A DNA stretch of 64,000 nt from Zizania palustris. Its lineage: Eukaryota > Streptophyta > Magnoliopsida > Poales > Poaceae. This document shows positions 33,206-43,284 of this stretch, piece after piece. The notes under the pieces were generated by a model. It searched no databases, had not been told where the DNA came from, and saw nothing but the letters and a program-made list of their open reading frames with translations. The stretch is taken from contig JAAALK010000079.1 of the NCBI GenBank assembly GCA_019279435.1, positions 98,667,332-98,731,331 on the forward strand. Direction: 5' to 3'. Every line of letters starts with the position of its first letter. Position 1 is the stretch's first letter. The position numbers and the translations under genes were made by a program.

Positions 33206-35316
33206 GAGCGATATCGACACCTTTTCTTGCGAGGAGCAAAGCTTGGATGAGGAAGAACCTTAGATGAAGGAGGAGAAGAAGGGAAAGGACTTCACCAGCC
33301 TTTGCTTCATGGCCGACAATGTCAACAACAGTGATGATGAGCCTGATTCCACCGAGGTAATGCTATCCTATGATCAACTTTTAGTTAAATTTGATAAATT
33401 GACTTATGCTTTGGTAAATCAGGATAGATTACTTATTAAAGCTGCTCGTGAAGTGAAAGAACTTATACTTAGGAATGAATATATCTCAAATGAATATGCC
33501 ATGCTTAAGTCTATGTTGGATAATGCTGAATGTGAGTCATGTTTAGTTGTCATGAGTGAGCTTATTGAGTTACGTTCTATGCATGCTCATGTTGTTGATT
33601 AGCTTGAGAGTGTAGAGAAAAAGTTCATTGTGGAGGAGTCTAGACCCTCGCCTTTGGATGCTTGTTCGAACTTATTGAGAGTATTGAGTTAAGGGACACA
33701 CATGTTAAGGAATTAGAGTCTAGATTGGAGAGTGTTGAGAGTTCTAAGGATGTACATTCTAATTGTTCTACATGTACTATCCTCAAGGACAAACTTTGCT
33801 TTGCTAGAGGGTAAGTTGAGAAACTCATGACAGAGAATGAATACATTCTTTCTGTGGTTAACAAGTGCTCTGAGGGGAAGGGTAAATTTGATTTGCACTT
33901 GGCCAAGACCAAGATGTATGATGGTAGAGCTGGTTTGTCTTTAGGTTTGGAATTTGAGAGAGATACACCAAACAGTAAGGGAAAAACCATTTTCACTCCT
34001 CCCACTACCCTTGAGAAGGAAAAAGCCATGCTAGTTACTCCACCAAAAGCCAAGCAACCCATCCAGTCTCCCAAGAAAAATACACTTCCTCGCCCAAGAG
34101 AGTTTCTGAGCCAAAACCAAGAGGGCATGAGAGGAAAGCCCAAGTCACCAATGCCCAAGCCCCTAATAGGATTTTTCATTGTTCTTATTGTCAGAGGGTG
34201 GGTCATTTGATTGGTTGTTGCTTTCATCGCATGAGGGATGAGCGATGCTCTTGGCAGTTGAGTTCATGGGACATGTATCATCCACCTGTTAGTATACATG
34301 AGCCTGTCTCTCATTCTCTTTAACGCTTTAGAGAGGCTCCACGTTTTTATGATAGAGGCGTTGTCTAGTGCAGATCTTACCATAAGTCATATGGTACTAG
34401 ATCTCGTGTAAGAAGCTTTGATCCTCGATAGGTTGGGAGACCTCGTCTTGGTTCTGGTGTTTGTCATGTTGGCAGACCGTGTGCTTTTTATCCTGATGTG
34501 CATTCCACTGATGTGCGGTCTACTACTTTTACTTCTTCCCCTCGAGTTTCTCAATACTAGATTCCCAAGAGATTTTCACTTATCCCAACACTGAGTGCTC
34601 GAGATCTTCTTACTTTGTGTAAGTGTCAAATGGAGACCCGGAGAACAAGTGGATCATTGATTACGGTTGTTCGCACCATATGACTAAGAAGTCATTATGG
34701 TTCTCTAGCCTCACCTTGACCAAGCGATGCGAGTACATCACCTTCAGAAACAATCGAAGAGACAAAGTAAAAGGTAATGGTATGGTAAGGATCAATGAAA
34801 ACTTTACTCTCAAAGATGTTTCTTTGGTTGAGCATTTGGGATACAATTTGTTGTCTATAACTCAGCTTCTTGACGAGGGCTAGGAACTGTGCTTCAGAAG
34901 CGATACATCTCAAGTTCTAGATTTTTCTAGTGTTTTGGTATGTAAGATTTCAAGAATTGAGAGGGTCTTTGGAGCTAATTTTTCTGAGTCATTTGGATCT
35001 ATTCATTGCTTGATTTCTAAACCAACTTCTGAGCTCTAGATGTAGCATAGGAGGTTAGGGCATATAAGCTTTGACTTGCTTGCTCGACTAAGTGCCCTAG
35101 GTTTGATCCGAGGATTGGCCAAGATCAATTTTGAGAAGAATCTTGTTTGTGCTCCTTGTCGACATGGAAAGATGGTGGCTGCCTCTCACTCACTAGTCAA
35201 TCTGGTGATGACAGAACAACCCAGAGAACTTCTCCATATAGACACTGTAGGTCCTTCTCGGGTTATTTTATTAGGTGGCAAATGGTATGTCCTTGTCGTG
35301 GTGGATGACTAGTCCC
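33206..35316 (+). pseudogene. Sirevirus 3 fragment: gag C-terminus, protease, integrase start
   Basis: Plus strand, similarity to element 4 from about 33230. It contains the gag coiled-coil region (33264-34030; CESCLVVMSELIELRSMHA, LAKTKMYDGRAGLSLGLEFE), a zinc knuckle with all four ligands (CSYCQRVGHLIGCC, 34181-34222), the protease region (WIIDYGCSHHMTKKSLWF, DYG for DSG), and the integrase zinc domain (RRLGHISFDLLAR, CAPCRHGKMVAASH). It stops just after the first integrase aspartate region (HIDTVGPSR, VVVDD) at 35316, where Sirevirus 4 begins with its LTR. Stops at 33601, 34882 and 35038 show it is dead. The first part, 33206-33229, is unassigned junction sequence. Confidence 0.85.
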
Positions 35317-36974
35317 TGAGAAACCAAGTGGGGTTTGCATTGTGGTTTTATCTTTGTGATGAGTGATTGACAAGTTTGCTTGATTCAGGGTTTGGGCGTG
35401 TGTTTACCTATGTCTGTTCATTGATGGGATCAGTGTGCGCTTTGCATGGAGATTCATGTTTTGCTTGTCTCATGTTGTGCATGGTTGATATGTCAGTCAA
35501 CTATCAATGGCGGGTGATCGGGGTCAAGCAAGGAGCTTGATGCCAGATGGTCAAGGATGTCGGGTGAAGTTGGGGATGATCTTAGGCGTACATGTGGAGA
35601 TAAAGCAAGACATGGATAGACGGATGATAAGGACAGCGTGTTGACCAAGTCAGCGAAAGGGAGGCCAGTGCAAGTGATAAGGTGGCTCGAGGGATCGAGA
35701 GCGGGAGAGACTTGCTGGCGGTCGAGTTCGTGGATTGGTGACACGTGTCGGCGATCCAGTGCGCTTTGTCGGTTTCAGCTCAAAACCGTCATATCAAGAT
35801 CCAAGCGTCCTGAAGCGGAGCCGTGGTCGCTACGAAATCTTTGAATCGGGACAAACAACCTTTAAATAGCATTTTACATTTTTAGCCTTGTGGGCCTTCG
35901 CGTCTGTAAAAACCCTATGGGTATTTGTGTCTTTTCCTGTTTTTAAATTGCTTATAAAAGGCCCCCTAGTCCTAGGGTTTCTACCAATGCATGGAATGGA
36001 AAAAATCTGAGTTCACTTTTTATCTTCATCTTCTTCCTCCTGTTTGATTTTCACCAGAAAATTTCTTTTCCTACGTCATTTTTATCGAAGAAGCACTTCA
36101 TTCTGTTCTGTTTGTTGTCTTAGTTTTATTCTTCTCTCAAAAACCAAATCCAGTTTTCAAGAAGAGTTACTATTGCGGTTTTTTCAAGAAGTCATTGTTG
36201 ATTGGTTTTTCTTGGGAGCTCCTGGAGTGGTCTGGTTCCGTGAGCAGCAGCACATGCGTGAGCGTGTTTCTAGCGGCTCTCTCGGTGTTTTTTGTTCTTG
36301 AACAGGAGGCGACGACTGGTTTTGGCTAGAGCGGTCTAGCTCGCTGGGAGCTGGCGCTATAGGTACAGGCGCGCAGTGCAGAGAGCACATAGCACATAGC
36401 ACATAGCACATAGCACAATAATCAGTTTTCTTGATCCTCATGCACAAAACATTATTTCTGTTGATTATTCTGTGATGGATTAAATTACTGCAAGCATTTT
36501 ATTGATATATCCTTATGTTTTTAATGCACATCAATTGTTTGTTAAATCATCCACTAGTGGTTTTATTTTCAACATTTAATTAAATTCTTGTGCACTATGG
36601 ATGATTAGTTTGTTCTTTATGAATTGCTTGTAATTATTGAATATTTTTCTAGCACTCGATGATTTGACTGTCTAGTCCGTGAACCTTTTAATCTGCCTTG
36701 TGTGTGTTGTACTACTGTCTTTTTAATCAGGACATCAGTGTGTTTTTGAAGGCTAGATTAATTTTAGTCTTATGATCTCTCAGACTATCGCATCATATCA
36801 TACCTGACAAGAGAGTGATAGCACTAGGTTTTTCTGGGATTTTGCTTTCTATATACATTTGCTTCCGCTTGTTCATTTAGAGGTGCGTTGGGTGTTTAGA
36901 AAAGGCCATCAATTCGAAAGAATTTGTTGAGACATCTATTCACCGCCCCTCTAGTCGCCTGTTTTGGTCCTACA
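35317..36974 (+). repeat. Sirevirus 4 5' LTR, 1658 bp
   Basis: Left edge is where similarity to the Sirevirus 3 integrase stops: GTCCC then TGAGAAACC; GTCCC (35312-35316) is the likely target copy. The right edge is fixed by the PBS right after GGTCCTACA. TATAAAAG at 35953-35960 marks the promoter. It is diverged from the LTR at 30963, so the two elements belong to related but distinct subfamilies. No coding region inside is credible. Confidence 0.85.
36385..36417. repeat. Heptamer microsatellite (GCACATA), 4.7 copies
   Basis: Four exact GCACATA units and a partial fifth within the LTR of Sirevirus 4. Confidence 0.9.
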
Positions 36975-36976
36975 AT

Positions 36977-36988
36977 TGGTATCAGAGC
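36977..36988 (+). other. Primer binding site of Sirevirus 4 (initiator tRNA-Met)
   Basis: TGGTATCAGAGC, complementary to the 3' end of plant initiator tRNA-Met, two bases after the LTR end. It primes minus-strand synthesis and confirms the LTR edge. Confidence 0.92.
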
Positions 36989-37038
36989 AGGTTAAGATCA
37001 CCAGTTGACCTTAAACGATTTTGTGATCCTTTGAGGAC

Positions 37039-37332
37039 ATGGACAGAGTCAGTAAAATTCCATTGTTCGATGGGACAAATTTTGCTTAATGGAAGGTGCG
37101 CATGGAGGCTTATTTACAAAGCCAAGGAAGTGCGATCTTGGAGATTGTGGACTCACAATACTCCATCCCTGAGACTCGTGCTACTCAGGCTGAGAGGGAT
37201 CAGTATACTTCTAACCGCAAGGCTAGAAATATAATGTTCATTAGCTTGAGCAAGAATGAGTTCTATAGGGTTCAGCATCTCCGAACTGCTAGGGAGATTT
37301 TGTCCACACTCACTGTGTTTCATGAGGGCACA
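37039..37332 (+). pseudogene. Sirevirus 4 gag, N-terminal part
   Basis: ATG at 37039 opens the copia gag: KIPLFDGTNFA, then a TAA at the place of an aromatic codon, then the WKVRMEAYL block and FYRVQHLRTAREILSTLTVF. It is cut after FHEG by the CRM-like element at 37333. The next readable part of this gag, the first zinc knuckle, appears at 51603, about 14 kb away. Compared with element 1, roughly 180 residues between these points are not in the window. Confidence 0.85.
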
Positions 37333-38471
37333 TGATGCGTCACGGGGTCCCGATCTTCACGACGTATAATCGATCTTCAGATAACTAGCTATAGAATAGC
37401 CGGATAACTTGCTGCAAGCAGCGATAACTAGTGCAACCTGGCAAATAAAACTCGAAGCCAACCACCGTCTTTAACCGGCAACCTGAATCGAGGATTCGCC
37501 CAACCACACTCTCAAAGAACCAACCAACACAGCCTACAATCAATCAAGGAGGACCTTGAAGGGAGTAGGAGCACCAATTGGGAGCGGATGAAGCCGCCGC
37601 TTCTGTAATCCCGCGAAGGAAATCACAAGAGCAAGGAGGGTAGAGATCTCTCTCTGAATTTGTTAGCACGCAGCTGAACAAGGGGTTCTATATTCAATAA
37701 TCAAAAGTGCCGATTACAATGGTGCTAGGGGGTATTTATACAAGGAGTAGACCTTGAAGATAGGTGCGAACACGAAACGAAAATACTAGGCGAACTATGT
37801 GAAAACGAATCAGCTTCTAGAGAGTTTCCGCGTGGCTGTTGGTCTTCTGAGCGGTCTTCGGTATTTCAGCAATAACTCCTCCTTGGAAGCTTCAATTCAC
37901 GAACGGTTGGATCCCTTGGAAAGGTGACTTGATAAGCTTTCACACCATGTATAATATGCACCATGTAACTCGGTAGAATGATGCAGTTTTAATACGAGAA
38001 CATTGACTTCATGCAGACTGTTGACCTTCGGACCAGCAAGCACTAAAACTGGTCGGACGCCTTCATGCAACTTCAAATTGGTCGGGGTTAGATTCATTGG
38101 AAGCTAGACTTCAAGAGTTTTCCAAAACGTGCTCATTTGCCTTCATAGCTTTTGTAAATCAAAAGTTATGATTATTTCTTTGAGACGATTCTGCAGGACT
38201 GGCTTGGTTCGAGCATGATTCTTCTATGTGTCCATTTCCTTGTGAGTTCTTGTCATCCTTCTTGGTAAACTTGAGCATTAGCAATGTACACGACTTAGGT
38301 AGTATATAACTCTCATTAATAGTAAAATGAATTTCACAAAGTAGCGCGTGCACCTCTTGTTGAAGCTTCTTAGCTCGACTGCGTGTAATTGGTCCATCAA
38401 AAACATGTATTGGAGTCGTTGTGGTCGAAGTGGTCGGTGTAGAGGTTGGAGTGGTCGGCGTGGTCATATCA
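37333..38471 (-). repeat. 3' LTR of the CRM-like element, about 1139 bp
   Basis: On the minus strand it starts TGATATGACC right after a polypurine tract and ends GACGCATCA next to the Sirevirus 4 gag. The bases GCACA (37328-37332) are the likely target copy. It carries the last part of the pol frame (38471-38159). Confidence 0.75.
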
Positions 38472-40306
38472 TCCTCCCCCTCTTGAAAAGGAGTCGTCCT
38501 CGACTCTAAAATGTCTTCACTTGTGAATGCTGATAGGTCAGCAACATTGAAGGAGTTGCTTACGCCATAGCTTGGTGGAAGGTCAATCTTGTATGCATTA
38601 TCGTTGATCTTGGCAAGAACACGAAATGGACCATCCCCTCGTGGCATCAGCTTGGACTTGCGCTTATCAGGAAAGCGATCTTTACGCAAGTGAATCCACA
38701 CCAAATCGCCTGGTTCAAACGACACCTTCTTTCTATGCTTGTTCATACTTGCAGCCTTACGTGTCGCCTTTAGCTCGATTGCTTCTTTTGTTTTCTCATG
38801 TATCTTCTTGACATATGCAGCATGCTTGGAGGCTTCCATATTGGTTCTCTCCTGTAATGGCAAAGGCAACAAATCTATCGGAGCAATGGGTTTGAACCCA
38901 TAAACAATTTCAAAAGGACACAAGTTAGTGGTAGAATGTGCTGCCCTGTTATAAGCAAACTCCACATGAGGCAAGCAGTCCTCCCAATCTTTCAGGTTCT
39001 TTTTCACCATGGTTCGCAGCAACATTGACAGGGTTCGATTCACCACTTCAGTTTGTCCGTCGGTTTGAGGATGACAAGTGGTCGAGAATAGAAGCTTGGT
39101 CCCCAGCTTGGACCACAATGTTTTCCAGAAGTAGCTCACAAACTTGACATCACGATCAGATACAATGGTCTTAGGCACCCCATGCAACCTCACAATTTCC
39201 CTGAAAAATAAATTAGCAACATGTGAAGCATCGTCGCTCTTGTTACAAGGGATAAAATGAGCCATCTTTGAAAATCTATCAACCACAACAAAAACAGAAT
39301 CTTTTCCTCTCTGAGTTCTAGGCAATCCCAGAACAAAATCGATACTTATGTCTTCCCAAGGAATTTTAGGAGCAGATAGAGGAGTGTATAAACCATGAGG
39401 GTTCAGTTTAGACTTAGCTTTGTGACAAGTGATGCAACGCTCCACGAACCGGATGACGTCTCTCCTCATCTTGGGCCAATAGAAGTGATCACCTAGCAGC
39501 TCATAGGTTTTCTTTTGTCCAAAATGACCTGTCAATCCTCCTCCATGGGACTCCTGCAATAAAAGCAATCTAACCGAAGAATTTGGAACACAAAGCTTGT
39601 TAGCCCTAAACAAAAATCCATCATGTATATGATACTTTTCCCAACCTTTTCCATCTTTACAATGAGTGTATGGTTCTGAAAATCCAGGGTCATCATTATA
39701 CATGTCTTTCAAACTTTCAAGACCTATAACCTTCACCTCAAGTTGGTTTAGCAACACGATTTTTCTAGACAAAGCATCAGCAACCACATTGTCCTTACCT
39801 TTCTTATACTTCACAATATATGGAAATGTCTCGATGAACTCGACCCATTTGGCATGGCGTCGGTTTAGTTTTGCTTGGCCTTTCAAATACTTTAAAGCTT
39901 CATGATCGGAATGGATAACAAACTCTTTTGGCCATAAATAATGCTGCCATGTTTCAAGTACACGCACCAAAGCATACAATTCTTTATCATATACAGAATA
40001 ATTCAATTGAGCACCTCCCAACTTTTCACTAAAATACGCTACAGGTTTGCCTTGCTGCATTAAAACCCCTCCTATGCCAATTCCACTGGCATCACATTCT
40101 ACTTCAAAAGTTTTAGTGAAATCAGGAAGAACAAGCAATGGTGCTTCAGTTAAGCGTTTCTTTAATTCTTGAAAAGCATTTTCTTGTGAACTTCCCCATT
40201 TAAATTCAACACCTTTCTTTGTTAATTCATTTAAGGGAGTAGCAATGGTACTAAAATCTTTAACAAATCTCCTATAAAATCCAGCTAGACCATGAAAGCT
40301 TCTTAT
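38159..40306 (-). CDS. CRM-like pol, C-terminal part: RNase H and integrase
   Basis: A 659-codon open stretch (40138-38159) plus the readable part back to the nonsense codon at 40309-40307. RNase H: FEVECDASGIGIGGVLMQQ and YSVYDKELYALVRVLETW. Integrase zinc domain: HGGGLTGHFGQKKTYELL then ERCITCHKAKS; core: Asp in SIDFVLGLPRTQRGKDS, Asp in IVSDRDVKF, Glu in HPQTDGQTEVVNRTL. A GPF-type module follows (PRGDGPFRVLAKINDNAYK). The C-terminal tail, with FQEGEDDMTTP and GPITRSRAKKLQQEVH, is encoded within the 3' LTR. This half looks intact, but it lies downstream of a nonsense codon. Confidence 0.9.
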   Translation of the reverse strand: MRSFHGLAGFYRRFVKDFSTIATPLNELTKKGVEFKWGSSQENAFQELKKRLTEAPLLVLPDFTKTFEVECDASGIGIGGVLMQQGKPVAYFSEKLGGAQLNYSVYDKELYALVRVLETWQHYLWPKEFVIHSDHEALKYLKGQAKLNRRHAKWVEFIETFPYIVKYKKGKDNVVADALSRKIVLLNQLEVKVIGLESLKDMYNDDPGFSEPYTHCKDGKGWEKYHIHDGFLFRANKLCVPNSSVRLLLLQESHGGGLTGHFGQKKTYELLGDHFYWPKMRRDVIRFVERCITCHKAKSKLNPHGLYTPLSAPKIPWEDISIDFVLGLPRTQRGKDSVFVVVDRFSKMAHFIPCNKSDDASHVANLFFREIVRLHGVPKTIVSDRDVKFVSYFWKTLWSKLGTKLLFSTTCHPQTDGQTEVVNRTLSMLLRTMVKKNLKDWEDCLPHVEFAYNRAAHSTTNLCPFEIVYGFKPIAPIDLLPLPLQERTNMEASKHAAYVKKIHEKTKEAIELKATRKAASMNKHRKKVSFEPGDLVWIHLRKDRFPDKRKSKLMPRGDGPFRVLAKINDNAYKIDLPPSYGVSNSFNVADLSAFTSEDILESRTTPFQEGEDDMTTPTTPTSTPTTSTTTTPIHVFDGPITRSRAKKLQQEVHALLCEIHFTINESYILPKSCTLLMLKFTKKDDKNSQGNGHIEESCSNQASPAESSQRNNHNF
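38472..38482 (-). other. Polypurine tract of the CRM-like element
   Basis: On the minus strand GAGGGGGAGGA directly precedes the LTR start, inside the pol reading frame. It is the plus-strand primer site. Confidence 0.75.
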
Positions 40307-43106
40307 TTAACTTACATTCGTTGGAGTTGGCCAATCCTTGATGGCTTTCACCTTGGTTTCATCCACTTCAATTCCTTTTCCTGAAACAACAAAGCCAAGG
40401 AACACAACATGGTCTGTGCAAAAACTGCACTTCTCAAGGTTAGCAAATAATTTCTCCTTTCGGAGCTCATCTAGGACTTGTCGAATATGATTCATGTGCG
40501 TTTCAAAAGACTTGCTGTAAATTAAGATATCATCAAAATAAACAACCACAAATTTTCCAATGAAGGCTCTCAAAACATGGTTCATCAATCTCATAAAAGT
40601 ACTTGGAGCATTAGTCAAACCAAAAGGCATAACTAGCCATTCGTACAGCCCAAATTTTGTTTTAAAAGCAGTTTTCCATTCATCTCCAGCTTTCATTCTT
40701 ATTTGATGGTACCCACTTTTCAAATCAATTTTAGTGAATATTATGGAACCACTTAATTCATCAAGCATGTCTTCTAATCGAGGAATAGGATGGCGATATC
40801 GAATAGTGATGTTATTTATGGCTCTACAATCAACGCACATCCTCCAAGAACCATCTTTTTTTGGTACTAAAATAACAAGAACAGCACAAGGACTTAAGCT
40901 TTCACGAACATAACCTTTATCGAGAAGTTCTTGTACTTGCCTTTGTATCTCCTTTGTTTCTTCAGGATTGGTGCGGTATGGTGGTCGATTTGGAAGAGCA
41001 ACCCCTGAAATAAGATCGATCTGATGTTCAATCCCACGTACAGGAGGTAATCCATTAGGGGTTTCCTTTGGAAAAACGTCCTCATATTCCTGCAAAAGAT
41101 GAGACACCATACTAGGAAAAGAGGTGTTATCGTTAGCTGACACTAAAATGTCTTTGCACACAAGTACAAAGAGTACTTGATCTGTGTTGTTCCTTACTTC
41201 TCTCATCTCAGATTTTGTGGCTAACATGACTAAATTTTTTTCTTCTTCTTTCTTTTGATCTCTCAATTTTTTTCTCATATTGGGCTGGTAGCTCTCACTC
41301 TCTGATTTGTGGAAGGCACTCGAATTCTTTTTCTCTTCCTTTCCATTCTCATCTCTCACACTAGAGCTCTTTTGCAAATGCTCAGCAAGAATTTGCTGTG
41401 GTGTCATAGGTTTGAGTACAAACTTCCTCCCCTTCAAATCTAGAGTGTACTGATTTGTTCTCCCGCAATGCTGAGTATATCGATCATATTGCCATGGCCT
41501 CCCGAGTAGTATGTGACATACGGACATAGGTACCACATCACACTCTACCGTGTCAACATATTCACCAATCTTGAAGGGAACTTTTACTTTGTATCCAATC
41601 TTGATGTCATCGGAATCATTTAGCCATTGGACATGATATGGATGAGGATGTCGCGGAAGTTTCAGATCAAGCTTGTCAACCATCTCACGACTAGCAAGAT
41701 TATGACAGCTTCCTCCATCAATGATCATCTTCACTACCTTATCTTGCACTTTGGCTCTTGTCTGAAATAAATTATGCCGCTGGCCGTTCTCAGCTTCCTT
41801 CATCTGAACACTCAATATTGGTGCCACCACAAGAGCAGCACCTTGCTCAAAATCACAGCCGGTATGTTCCTCTTCTTCATGGGCTTCTTCTTCTATATCT
41901 TCCTCTTCACTGGCTGATTCGTACTCTCCATTATCATGTACAATGATCACTCTATTATTTGGACACTCTCTAGCTACATGTCCACGACCTCCACACTTGA
42001 AACACTGAATCCCACTGCTCTTGGATGTAGAACCCATTGAAGTGGAGGTGGAAGCTGCTGGTTTGGAACTCGTGCTTGGGGCAGCAGAGTTCTTCCCACT
42101 AAAATTACTTTGAGCATTAGAACGTGAGCCTCCAAATGAACCTTTCGCAGCTGACGGTGCAGTAGTAAACTTAGAATTTAACTTGCTTCCTCCAGACATA
42201 GTCCTCGTACCAAAAGGCAAAGACTTACTGCTCTTGGTATCTTGCTGCAGTTGGCGTTCAACTTTGGTGGCTTGATGTACCAAATCAATAAGATGACGGT
42301 ACGACTGAAACTCAACAATGCGTTGAATATTTCGATGCAACCCAGCCATGAATCGTGCCATAGTTTGTTCTTCATCTTCATATACGTTGGCTCTAATCAT
42401 TGCCTTCTCCATCTCTTTATATACTCTTCAACAGAATAACTTCCTTGTTTCAAATTCTGTAGTTTATCAAAAAGATCATGCCGATAATGCTTCGGCACGA
42501 AACGTCTTCTCATTTCACGTTTCATCTCTACCCATGTGGCAATAGGATGTTCTCCATCTTCTTCACGATCTTGGAGAAGTTGCTCCCACCAAATCAGATC
42601 ATATCCTTCAAACTCTAGAGATGCCATAGCCAACTTCTTCTCTTCTGTATAATTATGCAAGCGAAAGATCTTGTCGACCTTCAACTCCCAAGTGAAATAA
42701 GCTTCAGGATCAGATCCTCCATCAAATTTTGGCATGGTAAATTTCAGTTTACCAAGCCTCTCTTCACGATGGCCTCCTCTATGATGTTGGCGATCATGAT
42801 GGGAATGATTATCATCATTTTCAGATTCAGATTCTTCAGTGTCTTGATTTCTTCGATTCCAGCCCCTCCCTCTTCCATGTGCAGCACTTCGGTTCCTCCG
42901 TCCTCTTCTTCCTCCTCTTCCATCACTATCATCACCTTCTTCACCATGGGTGCTTGCTCCATCATTAGGTGGACGACGTCCCCTAATTTCATTTAGTATG
43001 GTTTGAAATCTTGGGCCAACCGATCTTGTCTCTCTTCTAGACTTTGCTGGAATTCATTAAATTGTGCCATGGTGACACAATCATTGATCTCAACACCGTC
43101 ACCCAT
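40307..43106 (-). pseudogene. CRM-like gag, protease and reverse transcriptase
   Basis: Gag begins at 43106 (MGDGVEINDCVTMAQF), shifts frame near 42996, passes an Arg/Gly-rich stretch and the capsid-like domain (MPKFDGGSDPEAYFTWELKV, DLIWWEQLL, 42735-42400), and shifts again by one base near 42415. A 701-codon frame (42412-40307) then carries the zinc knuckle (CFKCGGRGHVARECP, residue about 136), protease (IIDGGSCHNLAS, about 231) and reverse transcriptase (WRMCVDCRAINN, FTKIDLKSGYHQIRMK, YFDDILIYSKS near 625). It ends at TAA 40309-40307, probably from CAA. Few lesions, so a recent loss of function. Confidence 0.9.
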
Positions 43107-43184
43107 CTTTCTGTAAAAATTAGTGACAACAAAGGAACACGGAGTATTTGGAATAAAAATCTGTGGATATTCTCATCTCACTTC

Positions 43185-43284
43185 NNNNNNNNNNNNNNNN
43201 NNNNNNNNNNNNNNNNNNNNNNNNNNNNNNNNNNNNNNNNNNNNNNNNNNNNNNNNNNNNNNNNNNNNNNNNNNNNNNNNNNNN
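43185..43284. other. Assembly gap, 100 N
   Basis: Exactly 100 N, the usual placeholder for a gap of unknown size. The CRM-like element enters from the left without its 5' LTR, and Tat-C enters from the right without its pol. Apparent readings across the Ns are meaningless. Confidence 0.99.

Larger units (their letters stand above)
37333..43184 (-). mobile_element. CRM-like chromovirus (Ty3/gypsy), 5' LTR lost in gap
   Basis: Minus-strand element with 3' LTR at the left (37333-38471) and gag-pol (43106-38159). Order gag, protease, reverse transcriptase, RNase H, integrase is Ty3/gypsy. The pol frame runs about 100 codons into the 3' LTR, as known for the centromeric CRM lineage, and there is no recognisable chromodomain. 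Only two frameshifts and one nonsense codon were seen, so it is fairly young. The 5' LTR and PBS should follow at the right but fall in the assembly gap. Confidence 0.75.

Noticed and set aside
36977..36988. tRNA gene remnant
   Set aside because: Only 12-13 bases match tRNA-Met and they sit directly after LTR ends (also 60764); they are primer binding sites.
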